Notes under the pieces: model-generated
Told to the model about the DNA's origin: nothing
Database searches by the model: none
What the model saw: the letters and a program-made list of their open reading frames with translations, nothing else
From: Pseudodesulfovibrio hydrargyri
GTDB taxonomy: Bacteria > Desulfobacterota > Desulfovibrionia > Desulfovibrionales > Desulfovibrionaceae
Assembly (NCBI RefSeq): GCF_001874525.1
Contig: NZ_LKAQ01000004.1
Span: forward strand, 1,168,937-1,232,936
DNA length: 64,000 nt
Direction: 5' to 3'
In this document: in pieces, positions 56,064 to 64,000 of the stretch
Position numbering within the stretch: position 1 is the first letter of the stretch
Layout of the letters: every line of letters starts with the position of its first letter
Made by a program: the position numbers and the translations under genes

Positions 56064-58493
56064 CTACGCGGCCACGTGGTCGCCGAATATCTCCCAGGTC
56101 TTCAAAAAGGTGGCGTCGAAGGTGCGGTTCTCCACGTGGGAGCGGGCTTTGCGGCGCATGTATTGGATGCGTTCCGGGGTGTCGACCATGTGGAGGATGG
56201 CGCGGAGCAGGGAGTCGGGGTCTCCGGCGGGGACGATGAGGCCGGTTTCGTTGGGCAGGACGTTTTCGGCCGGGCCGCCCTTGTCGGTGACGATGACGGG
56301 CAGACCCGAGGCCTGGGCCTCGAGAACCACGTTGCCGAAGGTGTCGGTGGCCGAGGGGAAGACGAACAGGTCGGCGCTGGCGTAGGCCTGGGCCAGGGCC
56401 TCGCCCTTGAGCACGCCGGTGAAGGTGGCCGGGGTGGAGCGCAGGGCGCGCTGCATCTCGGCGAGATACGGGCCGTCGCCGACCACGATGAGCTGGATGG
56501 CGTCGCGCATGCGGGCGGCCTTGCGGAAAGCTTCGGTGAGCGTGTCCAGCCCCTTTTCCTTGGACACGCGGCCCACGTAGAGGAGCTTGGTGCCGCCGCC
56601 GATGTCGAACCGGCTGAAAAAGCCGTTGCGCTTGGCCGGGTGGAACCGTTCGGTATCCACGCCGCGCGGGTAGGTGACGATCTTGCCGGGATCGATGCCC
56701 CGGTCGATGAGTTCGAACTTGGTCGCCTCGCTGGGCGCGTAGATGACCTGCATCTGGTTGTAGAACCAGGACATGTAGCGCCAGCAGCCGTCTTCCAGGC
56801 CCGCGTCCTCGGTGAACGCCCCGACGTATTCGGGAAAGGCGGTGTGGTAGGTGCCGTGGAAGGGGAGTTTCAGGATTTTGGAAATGGCCAGGGCGGCCAG
56901 GCCGACCGGGCCGGGGGTGGCGGCCAGGATGCAGTCGTATTCCTGCTCGAAGCAGTGGGTGAGCATGTCGAGAAACGGCGGATAGGCCAGCGAGATTTCG
57001 GGGTATTCCGGGATGTCGAAGCGGCCCACGGGCTCGAAGGAGACCGCGCCGGGCACGTCGGCCCTGGCTCCGCAGGTGATGACGGTCATGTCCTTGCCGT
57101 GCCGGGCGACCATCTTGAGCTGCTGGCGGATGGTCCGGGCCACGCCGTTGATCTCGTCGAAGGTGTCGGTGAAATGGGCGATCTTGAGGTCGTCGCTGGT
57201 GCGCGCGTTCTTCTTGCGGAAGCGGTCGAGGCACTGGTTGGAAAAGGCCCGTTCGGTGGAAAAGAGGTCGTAGCCCACGAAGTAGGGGGCGAGCAGGGTG
57301 TAGAGCGATCCGGCCGAGCCTATGGAGTGGAAGACGTCGAAGAGATTGGCGCCGAGCACCGAGTTGAGGGTGCGGTCCGCAAACTGGGCGAGCACGCGGT
57401 TGGCGGCCAGGGAGACGAAGCGGGCCCATTCGCGTTCCAGGGTGATGACGTCGTCGACCTTGCCCCGGGCGATGCGCAGCAGGGTAGGGTCGTGGGCGAT
57501 GATGTCGGCGGCCTCCTTGAGGAGCAGTCCCTGGACCGAGTCGGTGGGGCCGTATTCGCGGTGCAGGGTGGCCTTGCCTCGCCCGATGATGCGCTGGAGC
57601 AGGGTGGACAGGGTCTGCCTGGGCTCGTCGCCGGGGTAAAGCGCGGCCTTGATGAACCGGAAGCAGAGATGTTCGGAGACCTCGGGCGAGAGGGATCCGG
57701 TGCGCGAGCGGTAGAACTGGTAGGCGATGCCGTAGAGGTTGTGGGCCATGGTCCGGGGGGTGGCCGGGCTCCCCGCGGGCCGGGTGGTGTGCTCGGCCAG
57801 CCCGGTCAGAACGTTGTTCAGGCAGGGCTGGCCCGGGAACACGGTGTGCATGCGCGCGATGTTCAGGGAGGAATGGTCGTCGGACCCGCCGGTGATGCCT
57901 TTTTCCCACGGCTCGTCGCCGTAGGGCTCGATGTTGTGGGTGTTGGCCAACCGGTCGATGTCCAGCGGGGTGAGGCGGGCGGCGATGTCGCGCAGGGTCC
58001 TGTTCTGGCGGGCGTCGCGGGTGCCGTTCTCCTCGAGGATGTTGAACAGGAGCAGGGCCTGTTCGAAGTGGGCCGGAGTGAGCCGGTCGTTGACCGCGAA
58101 AAGCGGGTGGGCCAGGACGTGGACGATGTTCTGTTCGCGCAGGTAGGGCACCAGGTCGAAGACGTTGTCCCGGCAGCGCTGGATGTCCTCGTGCTGGGCC
58201 TCGGTGATGTAGTAGGCCAGGACGTGGAGCTTGCAGCGGTCCTCGGGGAAGTAGGTGGTGATCTCCTCGCTGATGAAGGTGTTCGGCAGGTGGGCGATCT
58301 CCAGCGCTCCGGCGATGGTGTTGTGGTCGGTGATGGTGACCATGTCCATGCCCCGGGAGAGCGCGATGTCGTAGAGGCGTCGCGGCTCGGTGAAGCTCTC
58401 TGGGCAGCCGATCTTCTGCAGAATCCACTGCGACGGGCGCGTGGAGAAGCGTGAGTGGACGTGCATGTCCACCTTGAACAGGGGGTCAGCCAT
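56064..58493 (-). CDS. PHP-domain/GT4 glycosyltransferase fusion
   Basis: An 809-residue two-part protein. Residues 1-270 are a PHP metal-dependent phosphoesterase-type domain: H11-x-H13 (DMHVHSRFS), D56-H57 (TITDHNTI), ISEEITTYF, VLAHPLFAVN and GGSDDHSS. Residues 425-809 are a GT-B fold family 4 glycosyltransferase: HFTDTFDEINGVARTI, KLLYVGRVSKEKGLDTL, and SATDTFGNVVLEAQASG near 714-730 with the donor-binding Glu. The two may act on linked steps, such as removing a phosphate and adding a sugar. It is a single gene with its own downstream repeat. A membrane phospholipid or glycolipid substrate is a guess. Confidence 0.88.
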   Translation of the reverse strand: MADPLFKVDMHVHSRFSTRPSQWILQKIGCPESFTEPRRLYDIALSRGMDMVTITDHNTIAGALEIAHLPNTFISEEITTYFPEDRCKLHVLAYYITEAQHEDIQRCRDNVFDLVPYLREQNIVHVLAHPLFAVNDRLTPAHFEQALLLFNILEENGTRDARQNRTLRDIAARLTPLDIDRLANTHNIEPYGDEPWEKGITGGSDDHSSLNIARMHTVFPGQPCLNNVLTGLAEHTTRPAGSPATPRTMAHNLYGIAYQFYRSRTGSLSPEVSEHLCFRFIKAALYPGDEPRQTLSTLLQRIIGRGKATLHREYGPTDSVQGLLLKEAADIIAHDPTLLRIARGKVDDVITLEREWARFVSLAANRVLAQFADRTLNSVLGANLFDVFHSIGSAGSLYTLLAPYFVGYDLFSTERAFSNQCLDRFRKKNARTSDDLKIAHFTDTFDEINGVARTIRQQLKMVARHGKDMTVITCGARADVPGAVSFEPVGRFDIPEYPEISLAYPPFLDMLTHCFEQEYDCILAATPGPVGLAALAISKILKLPFHGTYHTAFPEYVGAFTEDAGLEDGCWRYMSWFYNQMQVIYAPSEATKFELIDRGIDPGKIVTYPRGVDTERFHPAKRNGFFSRFDIGGGTKLLYVGRVSKEKGLDTLTEAFRKAARMRDAIQLIVVGDGPYLAEMQRALRSTPATFTGVLKGEALAQAYASADLFVFPSATDTFGNVVLEAQASGLPVIVTDKGGPAENVLPNETGLIVPAGDPDSLLRAILHMVDTPERIQYMRRKARSHVENRTFDATFLKTWEIFGDHVAA

Positions 58494-58544
58494 GGGTGTC
58501 TCCGTTGCGGCGGGCGGGCCGCCGCGGTCAAGTCGTTCGGCGGC

Positions 58545-58895
58545 CTAGGCGCAGCGCCGGTTCAGCCCTTCGTCCTCGGCGGCCTGGCAGTGCACGCAGA
58601 GGCGGGCCGAGGGGTTGGCCTTGAGCCGGGCCACCCCGATCTCCTCGCCGCACTCCTCGCAGATGCCGTAGTCGGAATGGGACAGGCGCTTGAGGGCCGC
58701 CTCGATCTCGCGGATGCGGGCCACCCGGCGGCGCTGCATGGCCACGGAAAGGCCGTGCTGGGCCAGTTGGGAGGCGAAGTCGGTGTCGTCGGGGCAGTTC
58801 TCGAGGGCGGTGATGCCGCCGGTCAATTGGCCGTTGATGCTGTGCAGGCCCTGCATGAGGTGGGACCTGATTTCCCTGATCTGGTTCCTGGTCAT
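58545..58895 (-). CDS. DksA/TraR-type zinc-finger protein
   Basis: A 116-residue protein with a helical N-terminal part (residues 1-75) and a four-cysteine zinc finger C79/C82/C100/C103 (ICEECGEEIGVARL, LCVHC). This is the DksA C4-type finger; proteins of this size bind the RNA polymerase secondary channel. It is shorter than E. coli DksA (151), and the coiled-coil tip DxxDxA is not clear, so it may be a DksA-like or TraR-like modulator. GGAGG lies before the ATG at 58895. Confidence 0.85.
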   Translation of the reverse strand: MTRNQIREIRSHLMQGLHSINGQLTGGITALENCPDDTDFASQLAQHGLSVAMQRRRVARIREIEAALKRLSHSDYGICEECGEEIGVARLKANPSARLCVHCQAAEDEGLNRRCA

Positions 58896-59109
58896 GTTAC
58901 CTCCGTCCGATTGAGTATGAGTTGATTCTTCCTAGTCCCTCCGCGCCCTCCATGGGTGGCGCTTCGGTGACAGGCTTTCGACGTTTTGGCGCATTCCAAC
59001 CATTCGAAATCGTGGACTCCCCGGCCAAAGGCCGATACGATCAAGGATGGAAGTGGAAGGATGTCTTGAATAACTCTTGAAATACTCTAGATTCTCATAG
59101 GGAATAGAC

Positions 59110-59553
59110 ATGAAGTGGATGTTTTTTCTTTTCGCCCTGGTGGCCGGGGCGGGACTGCCGATCCAGACGGGCATCAACCTTCGGCTGCGCGAGTCGTTGT
59201 TGGATTCGGTCTGGGTCTCGGCCATCTCCTTCACCGTGGGCGCCGTGACCCTGTTCGCCTACCTGCTGGTCTCGCGCACGCCCTCGCCCTCGCTCGCCAT
59301 GGCCGCCTCGGCCCCGGCCTGGACCTGGACGGGGGGGATGCTGGGGGCGTTTTTCGTCTTCGCCGGCATTGTCCTGGCCGGGCAGATCGGGGCGACGAGC
59401 ACCATGGCCTGGCTGCTGCTCGGCCAGATCGTGGCCTCCCTGGCCCTGGACCACTACGGCGTGTTGGGGTATCAGTTACATGCGGTGTCCTGGCCCCGCG
59501 TCTTCGGGGTGTGCCTGCTGCTGGCCGGGGCCCTGCTGGTCAACAAATACTAA
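59110..59553 (+). CDS. Small DMT-superfamily membrane protein (YdcZ/DUF606 type)
   Basis: A 147-residue protein with about five membrane segments starting at the N-terminus (FFLFALVAGAGLPIQTGINL). GQIGATSTMAWLLLGQIVAS and the closing VFGVCLLLAGALLVNKY match DUF606/YdcZ proteins, single-repeat relatives of EamA transporters. Transport substrate is unknown. It ends 13 bases before the prenyltransferase start. Confidence 0.82.
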   Translation: MKWMFFLFALVAGAGLPIQTGINLRLRESLLDSVWVSAISFTVGAVTLFAYLLVSRTPSPSLAMAASAPAWTWTGGMLGAFFVFAGIVLAGQIGATSTMAWLLLGQIVASLALDHYGVLGYQLHAVSWPRVFGVCLLLAGALLVNKY

Positions 59554-59566
59554 CAAAGAGAGAACA

Positions 59567-60430
59567 ATGAGCTTTGCCAAGGATCTGGCCGCCGTGTGCC
59601 GGATGGTCAAGATCGAGCATTCGGTCTTTGCCCTGCCTTTCGCCTATATGGGCGCGTTCCTGGCCGCCGGAGGGTGGCCCGGGCTGTACAACATGATCGT
59701 GCTGACCGTGGCCATGGTGGCCGTGCGCTCCTTTGCCATGGCCTTCAACCGCTACGCCGATCTGGACATCGACCGCGAGAATCCGCGCACCCAGAAGCGC
59801 GAGCTGGTCACGGGCGAGCTGTCCACCCGGTTCACCCTGGTCTTCATCGCGGCCGCGGCCCTGGTCTTTGTGGCCGCCTGCGCGCTGATGAACTCGCTCT
59901 GCCTGCTGTTCTCGCCCGTGGCCCTGGTCATGGCCGCGTCCTACAGCTTCTGCAAGCGGTTCACCTACTGGTGCCACTTCGTGCTCGGCTCGGTCCTGGG
60001 GCTGGCCCCGGTGGCGGGCTGGATCTGCGTGACCCCGTCCATCTCCCTGCCCTCGGTCCTGCTGTTCTGCGGCGTGACCCTGTGGGTGGCCGGGTTCGAT
60101 CTGCTCTACGCCAGCCAGGACGCGGACTTCGACCGCGGCCGGGGGCTGTGGTCCATCCCGGCCCGGCTGGGCATCCCGTCGGCCCTGTTCATCTCCACCC
60201 TGAGCCACGTGGCGGCGGCCGCCTTCTTCCTGCTGGCCGGCTGGGCCGCGCAGCTGGGCGGGGTCTACTTCACGGTGGCCGCGCTCCTGGGCGTGACTCT
60301 CATGGCCGAGCACATGCTGGTCAAGGCGGACGACATGAGCCGGGTGAACGTGGCCTTCTTCACCATGAACGGGGTCATCTCCGTGGTCCTGTTCCTGGCC
60401 ACGGTCATTGATCTGGCGGTCCGGGGCTGA
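59567..60430 (+). CDS. UbiA-family prenyltransferase
   Basis: A 287-residue membrane enzyme that attaches a polyprenyl chain to an aromatic acid. It has the two diphosphate-binding motifs: N61-x3-D65-x3-D69 in NRYADLDIDREN, and YASQDADFDRGRG in the second half. About eight helices are visible. In a menaquinone-using anaerobe it fits the futalosine-route prenyltransferase (MqnP-like) as well as UbiA. The start is ATG at 59567 after AAAGAGAGAA; a longer upstream frame is not supported. Confidence 0.88.
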   Translation: MSFAKDLAAVCRMVKIEHSVFALPFAYMGAFLAAGGWPGLYNMIVLTVAMVAVRSFAMAFNRYADLDIDRENPRTQKRELVTGELSTRFTLVFIAAAALVFVAACALMNSLCLLFSPVALVMAASYSFCKRFTYWCHFVLGSVLGLAPVAGWICVTPSISLPSVLLFCGVTLWVAGFDLLYASQDADFDRGRGLWSIPARLGIPSALFISTLSHVAAAAFFLLAGWAAQLGGVYFTVAALLGVTLMAEHMLVKADDMSRVNVAFFTMNGVISVVLFLATVIDLAVRG

Positions 60431-60453
60431 TAGTCTCGGATCCGAGGTTTCCC

Positions 60454-61839
60454 ATGGAAGAGCAGCTCTCGCCGGTCATGGCCAAGATTTCGGAGATTCT
60501 CCTGTTCCTGGAGAAATGGCTCCAGACCAACGTGCTGACCTGGCGCACGGCGGCCCAATGGCTGTGCGCGCTGGGGGCCCTGCTGATCGCCCTGGCCGTG
60601 TGGCGCGTGATCCGCCCCCGGTTGGAGCGCTGGCGCTACGTCCATGTGCGCAACCCGCTTGGCCGGGGCGCGCTCTACGTCGTGATCCAGACCGGCGGGC
60701 TGGTCCTGTTCATCCTCCTGGCCCAGATGGCGGCCGGGGCCTTCGAGTTGCTGGAATACCGGCCGTGGGTCCTGGACGCGCTCAGCCAGCTGACCGTGGC
60801 CGGCATCGCCATCCGGCTGCTGGCCCTGACCATGCCCAACAAGGGGCTGGCCCGGTCCACGTCCACCGTGGTCTGGGTCTTTGTCGGCCTGCACATCCTC
60901 GGCCTGCTCACCCCGTTCACCACTTTCCTGCAGAACCTGTCGTTCTCCATGGGCGACACCCGGTTCACGGCCCTGGGCGCGCTCAAGGGGTTGATCCTGG
61001 CCGTGATCTTCCTGCAGGCCGCGGTCATGCTCTCCCGGTTCGCGGTGAGCCGCATCGGCAACATGCGCGACGTCTCGCCCTCGGTCCAGGTCCTGCTCGG
61101 CAAGACGGTCAAGGTCGCGCTGTTCACCATCGCCATCCTCATGGCCATGTCCAGCGTGGGCATCGACCTGACCAGCCTGGCCATCTTCTCCAGCGCGCTC
61201 GGCGTGGGCATAGGCTTCGGGCTGCAGACGATCATCTCCAACTACGTGGCCGGGATCATCCTGCTCATGGACCGGTCCATCAAGCCGGGCGACACCATCG
61301 AAGTGGGCGGCGTGTTCGGCGTGGTCAGCGGGGTGTACGGCCGCTTCTCCTCGGTCAAGACCCGCGACGGCAAGGAATACCTGATCCCCAACGAGCACTT
61401 CGTGACCAACGAGGTCATCAACTGGACCTACTCGGATACCAACATCCGGCTCAAGATACCGGTGGGCGTGGCCTACGAATCCGACGTGAACAAGGCCCTG
61501 CGCCTCATGGAGGAGGCCCCCAAGGGCATGAAGCGCATCCTGACCTCGCCCGAGCCCAGGGCCATGCTCATCGAGTTCGGCGACAGCTCGGTCAACCTGG
61601 AGCTGCGGGCCTGGATCGCGGACACCAACGACGGGGTGACCAACATCAAGAGCGACGTGCTCAAGCGCATCTGGGACCTGTTCCACGAAAACGGCATCGC
61701 CTTCCCGTTCCCCCAGCGGGACGTGCTCCTCAAGCCCGGCTCGGCCCTGGCCGTGACCGTGGACCGGGGCGACGCGCAAAAGGGCGGAGACACGCACGAC
61801 GAGCCCGCCGACATCGCGCCCGACGAGTCCAAGGGATAG
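60454..61839 (+). CDS. Mechanosensitive ion channel, MscS family
   Basis: A 461-residue channel. About four or five membrane helices precede the pore region LAIFSSALGVGIGFGLQTII and the beta domain (DRSIKPGDTIEVGGVFGVVS, RDGKEYLIPNEHFVTNEVIN). The C-terminal cytoplasmic vestibule follows. It is larger than E. coli MscS because of extra N-terminal helices. It starts 24 bases after the prenyltransferase and is followed closely by the rhodanese, so the genes are probably one transcript. Confidence 0.93.
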   Translation: MEEQLSPVMAKISEILLFLEKWLQTNVLTWRTAAQWLCALGALLIALAVWRVIRPRLERWRYVHVRNPLGRGALYVVIQTGGLVLFILLAQMAAGAFELLEYRPWVLDALSQLTVAGIAIRLLALTMPNKGLARSTSTVVWVFVGLHILGLLTPFTTFLQNLSFSMGDTRFTALGALKGLILAVIFLQAAVMLSRFAVSRIGNMRDVSPSVQVLLGKTVKVALFTIAILMAMSSVGIDLTSLAIFSSALGVGIGFGLQTIISNYVAGIILLMDRSIKPGDTIEVGGVFGVVSGVYGRFSSVKTRDGKEYLIPNEHFVTNEVINWTYSDTNIRLKIPVGVAYESDVNKALRLMEEAPKGMKRILTSPEPRAMLIEFGDSSVNLELRAWIADTNDGVTNIKSDVLKRIWDLFHENGIAFPFPQRDVLLKPGSALAVTVDRGDAQKGGDTHDEPADIAPDESKG

Positions 61840-61842
61840 CCC

Positions 61843-62244
61843 GTGCGCGTTTTTACCGCCGCGCTCATCGTCCTGGCCCTGCTGGTCCTGTGGGACGTGG
61901 GCTGGTGGCTGGCCGGCGTGCGCCCCCTGTCTCCGTGGGCCCTCAAGGCGGAGTTGAAGCGCGCGGATACGCCGCCCCCGACTCTCATCGACGTGCGCAC
62001 CCGCGCCGAATACGCATTCTTCCACATCCCCGGCGCGGTCAACGTGCCCTATCCGGCGACCCTCAATGAACTGGCCCTGGCCGCGCTCGATCCGACCAAG
62101 CCTGTGGTCGTCATCTGCATGACCGGACACCGCTCTCCGCCCACGGTCCGCCAGATGCAGCGGGGCGGCTACACCGACGTACGCAACCTGACCGGCGGCA
62201 TGGCCGTGTGGAAGCTGTTCGGCGGGGACACGGTCTCGCCATGA
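61843..62244 (+). CDS. Membrane-anchored rhodanese
   Basis: A 133-residue single-domain sulfurtransferase. A hydrophobic N-terminus (residues 4-24) acts as a membrane anchor or uncleaved signal. The rhodanese domain shows DVRTRAEYAFFHIPGAVNV, with catalytic C92 in the loop CMTGHRS and the closing NLTGGMAVWK. The start codon is GTG at 61843, directly after the channel stop. Its last bases overlap the start of the fosX reading frame. Confidence 0.9.
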   Translation: MRVFTAALIVLALLVLWDVGWWLAGVRPLSPWALKAELKRADTPPPTLIDVRTRAEYAFFHIPGAVNVPYPATLNELALAALDPTKPVVVICMTGHRSPPTVRQMQRGGYTDVRNLTGGMAVWKLFGGDTVSP

Positions 62245-62647
62245 TCGAGGGGCTCAGCCACGTCACCTTCATCGTCCGCGACCTGGACCGCATGGAAGCG
62301 TTCCTGCGGGCGGTCTTCGAGGCCGAGCGGGTCTACGACAGCGGCCCGGACACGCACTCCCTGTCCCGCGAGCGGTTCTTCGTCATCGGCGGGGTCTGGG
62401 TGGCGGTCATGCGGGGCGATCCCCTTCGGGAGCCGACCTACAACCACGTGGCCTTCAAGATCCCGGACAGCGAGTTTACGGCCTACGAGCGCCGCGTCCG
62501 GGAGCACGGGGTCGAGGTCCGTACGGGCCGCTCCCGCATGGACGGGTAGGGCGCTCCCTCTATTTCCACGACCACGACAACCACCTCTTCGAACTGCACA
62601 CCGGCACCCTGGCCGACCGGCTGGCCGCCTATTCAGGACCGGCCTGA
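62241..62647 (+). pseudogene. fosX: FosX-like fosfomycin hydrolase with a one-base frameshift
   Basis: The intact family adds water to fosfomycin using Mn2+. The frame from ATG 62241 gives MIEGLSHVTFIVRDLDRMEA and so on, with metal ligands H7 and H69, but stops at 62547-62549 after 102 residues. The missing C-terminus continues one frame away from 62552: RSLYFHDHDNHLFELHTGTL and on to a TGA at 62645-62647. That part carries the third ligand, Glu in LFELHTG. Lack of one base at about 62546-62550 explains the break. Corrected length would be 135, normal for FosX. The break may be real or a sequencing error. Confidence 0.85.
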
Positions 62648-62697
62648 CCTGTTTCCCTTCTCCATGTTCCATCCCTGGGCCGGTTCGGGATTTTAGC

Positions 62698-62742
62698 TTG
62701 ACACTCAAACTAAATCCCGCTTAGAAGGTTTGAAAGTCAAAC
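62698..62742 (+). promoter_or_regulatory. Two GYTTGAnnnTCAAAC palindromes before the metal exporter gene
   Basis: The palindromic cores TTGACACTCAA (62698-62708) and GTTTGAAAGTCAAAC (62728-62742) are centred 32 bases apart, about three helix turns. The first includes TTGACA as a possible -35. They lie upstream of the exporter and the MarR gene that follows, and are a likely operator for that MarR protein. Confidence 0.6.
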
Positions 62743-62772
62743 TATACCTCTTTCAAACAAACTGGATGGCGC

Positions 62773-63591
62773 ATGCAATTCGATTCCATATTCTGGGTGG
62801 CCCTGCAGTCGAGCGTGCTGCTCGGGCTGGTGCACGGGGTCAACCCGTGCGGCCACTCCTGGCTGGTCCTGGCCCCGTTCGTGTACGGCGAGAAGCGCGG
62901 CGGGAGGGTCCTGTCCCTGACCCTGTCGTTCATCGCCGGGACCACCTTGGCCTGCCTGCTCATCGGGCTGACGCTCGGTTCGATCTCCCTGGCCATCCCC
63001 GAGTCCTTCACCCTGTACGTGGACGTGGCCACCTTCGCGGTCCTGCTCGTCCTGGGGCTGATCCTGATCTTCAGGCCGCACCTGCTGCACAGCCACGACC
63101 ACGACCATGGGCATGACCATGACCACGGGCACCATCACGATGACGGCCATGAGCACGGGCACGCCCACGACGATCACGGGGAGCAGGGCCATGATCACGA
63201 TCATCACCACCACGACCACGATCACCACGAGGCCGCCCATGAAGGCCGCTGCCACGCCTGCGCGGGCCACGATTGCAAGCCGACCGCCCGGTCCATGACC
63301 GTCTGGGGGCTGTTCACCATCGGCTTCGTGAATATGATCGTGCCCTGCCCGACCGTGGCGCTCATGTACACCTACGCTCTCGACTCGGGCAGCGTGCTCA
63401 AGGGCACGGCGGTCTTCGGGGTCTACGCCGTGGCCACCGGGCTGACGCTCGGCGCGATCATCTTCGCCATCTACAAGGCCGCCGGGCTGATGCGCACCCT
63501 GACACAGGAGTGGATCGAGCCCCTGGTCATGCGCGCCGCCGGGGTCATGACCATCGCCTTCGGGGCCTACAGCCTGTACACGTCCATCTAG
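62773..63591 (+). CDS. NicO/TauE-like metal exporter with histidine-rich loop
   Basis: A 272-residue membrane protein with about six helices: GLVHGVNPCGHSWLVLAPFV in the first, VNMIVPCPTVALMYTYALD in the second half. Between the halves lies a cytoplasmic or periplasmic loop of about 50 residues (about 106-160) made mostly of His and Asp (HDHDHGHDHDHGHHHDDG), followed by CHACAGHDC. Such loops occur in RcnA/NicO nickel-cobalt exporters and in related transporters. Ni, Co or Zn efflux is likely. The MarR gene follows 11 bases later and is probably its regulator. Confidence 0.8.
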   Translation: MQFDSIFWVALQSSVLLGLVHGVNPCGHSWLVLAPFVYGEKRGGRVLSLTLSFIAGTTLACLLIGLTLGSISLAIPESFTLYVDVATFAVLLVLGLILIFRPHLLHSHDHDHGHDHDHGHHHDDGHEHGHAHDDHGEQGHDHDHHHHDHDHHEAAHEGRCHACAGHDCKPTARSMTVWGLFTIGFVNMIVPCPTVALMYTYALDSGSVLKGTAVFGVYAVATGLTLGAIIFAIYKAAGLMRTLTQEWIEPLVMRAAGVMTIAFGAYSLYTSI

Positions 63592-63602
63592 AGGGAGGGG
63601 AC

Positions 63603-64000
63603 ATGGTCGGCAGAATCAACCACGCCATCGTGGAGTTTTTCGAGAAGCTCTCGTCCTGGGAGCACGACGTGGTCCGCGAGAAGGGCATGACCCTGCCGCA
63701 GATGCACACCCTGGAGGTCCTCGGCATCCACGGGGCCATGCGCATGAAGGAACTGGCCGAGGCCATGGGCATCACCACCGGCACCCTGACCGTGCTGGTG
63801 GACCGGTTGGAGGACAAGGAGTGCGTGCGCCGCGTGCCCCACGACACGGACCGCCGGTCCATCAACGTGGAGCTCACGGACCAGGGCAAGGCGCTCTTCG
63901 AGGAGCACGACCGTCTGCACCTGCGCCTGACCGAAGACCTGGTGGCCGCCTGTCCGCCCGACGACCGCGAGGCGCTGCTGCGCTGCCTGACGAGCATGAA
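63603..64000 (+). CDS. MarR-family regulator (C-terminus outside window)
   Basis: The reading frame from ATG 63603, with GAGGGAGGGG upstream, is open to the window edge (132 residues). The winged-helix core is LPQMHTLEVLGIHGAMRMKE, then the recognition helix ITTGTLTVLVDRLEDKECVR and the wing RVPHDTDRRSINVELTDQG. It is co-transcribed with the upstream metal exporter. The palindromes at 62698-62742 are its probable binding sites. The last dimerisation helix is not visible. Confidence 0.88.
   Translation, partial: MVGRINHAIVEFFEKLSSWEHDVVREKGMTLPQMHTLEVLGIHGAMRMKELAEAMGITTGTLTVLVDRLEDKECVRRVPHDTDRRSINVELTDQGKALFEEHDRLHLRLTEDLVAACPPDDREALLRCLTSM

Noticed and set aside
55722..58454. 910-codon plus-strand open frame over the PHP-GT4 gene
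   Set aside because: It begins inside the intergenic repeat and runs antisense to a gene with two sets of catalytic motifs.
59066..59093. TTGAAT-16-TAGATT as promoter of the YdcZ-type gene
   Set aside because: Spacing is acceptable, but transcription would begin inside the ribosome site of the gene at 59110, leaving no leader. Kept out of the feature list.
62241..62549. fosX as a complete 102-residue gene
   Set aside because: The frame lacks the last metal ligand, which is found intact in the next frame, so it is treated as frameshifted.
63107..63240. CRISPR-like or tandem DNA repeat in the His-rich region
   Set aside because: The repeated CAC/GAC-type codons encode a continuous His/Asp loop in the exporter frame; there are no spacers and no regular unit.

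Overview
The window reads as chromosomal DNA from a GC-rich, anaerobic, sulfate-reducer-like deltaproteobacterium, most plausibly the Desulfovibrio/Pseudodesulfovibrio group. This is inferred from content, not from a database match. Evidence: a rubredoxin:oxygen oxidoreductase-type flavodiiron protein, a membrane cytochrome carrying eight CXXCH sites, a SelD that reads through an in-frame UGA (selenocysteine), an NtrC-type sigma-54 activator, and roughly 65% GC almost throughout. No rRNA, tRNA, CRISPR array, prophage or insertion sequence was recognised.

Layout. 1-10 kb: peroxiredoxin (cut by the left edge), M16C peptidase, methyltransferase plus glycosyltransferase, a Gly-rich protein plus MarR operon with its own promoter/operator block, a sigma-54 response regulator, a geranylgeranyl-reductase-like flavoprotein and a small membrane-anchored protein. 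10.7-18.4 kb: MptE-like (DUF115) protein, NAD synthetase, then a sugar cluster gmd-fcl-glycosyltransferase-methyltransferase making and using GDP-fucose. 18.4-25.9 kb: radical SAM protein, amidohydrolase, pyrB, pyrC, an HD protein with a degenerate tRNA-nucleotidyltransferase-like front, and an unknown soluble protein. 26-34.5 kb: LysR and a divergent amino-acid permease, folD, eno, a lipoprotein, coaX and a chemoreceptor. 34.7-41 kb: a two-gene cytochrome bd-family membrane complex fused to multiheme cytochrome c, pirin, and flavodiiron protein plus cupin. 41-46.5 kb: a complete fructose PTS operon (fruB-fruK-fruA). 46.5-54 kb: MarR, a membrane/cytidylate-kinase fusion, rocD, a multi-PAS hybrid histidine kinase and selD. 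54-64 kb: YkgJ-type protein, heptose-phosphate adenylyltransferase, a PHP-GT4 fusion, a DksA-like protein, small transporter, UbiA prenyltransferase, MscS channel, rhodanese, a frameshifted fosX, a NicO-like metal exporter and a MarR gene cut by the right edge.

Non-coding structure is unusually rich. A family of roughly 100-130 bp intergenic elements (GC-rich flank, long perfect hairpin, then a CCAAACTTTTTGTG-type tail) follows many gene ends in the direction of transcription and probably supplies terminators. Two longer related copies of about 200-240 bp follow two different glycosyltransferase genes 52 kb apart. Each of the three MarR genes is associated with candidate operator repeats in the upstream region of its own transcription unit.

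Best candidates for something new are the bd-family/octaheme cytochrome complex, the Gly-rich/MarR autoregulated operon, the HD protein with a vestigial nucleotidyltransferase region, and the intergenic element family.
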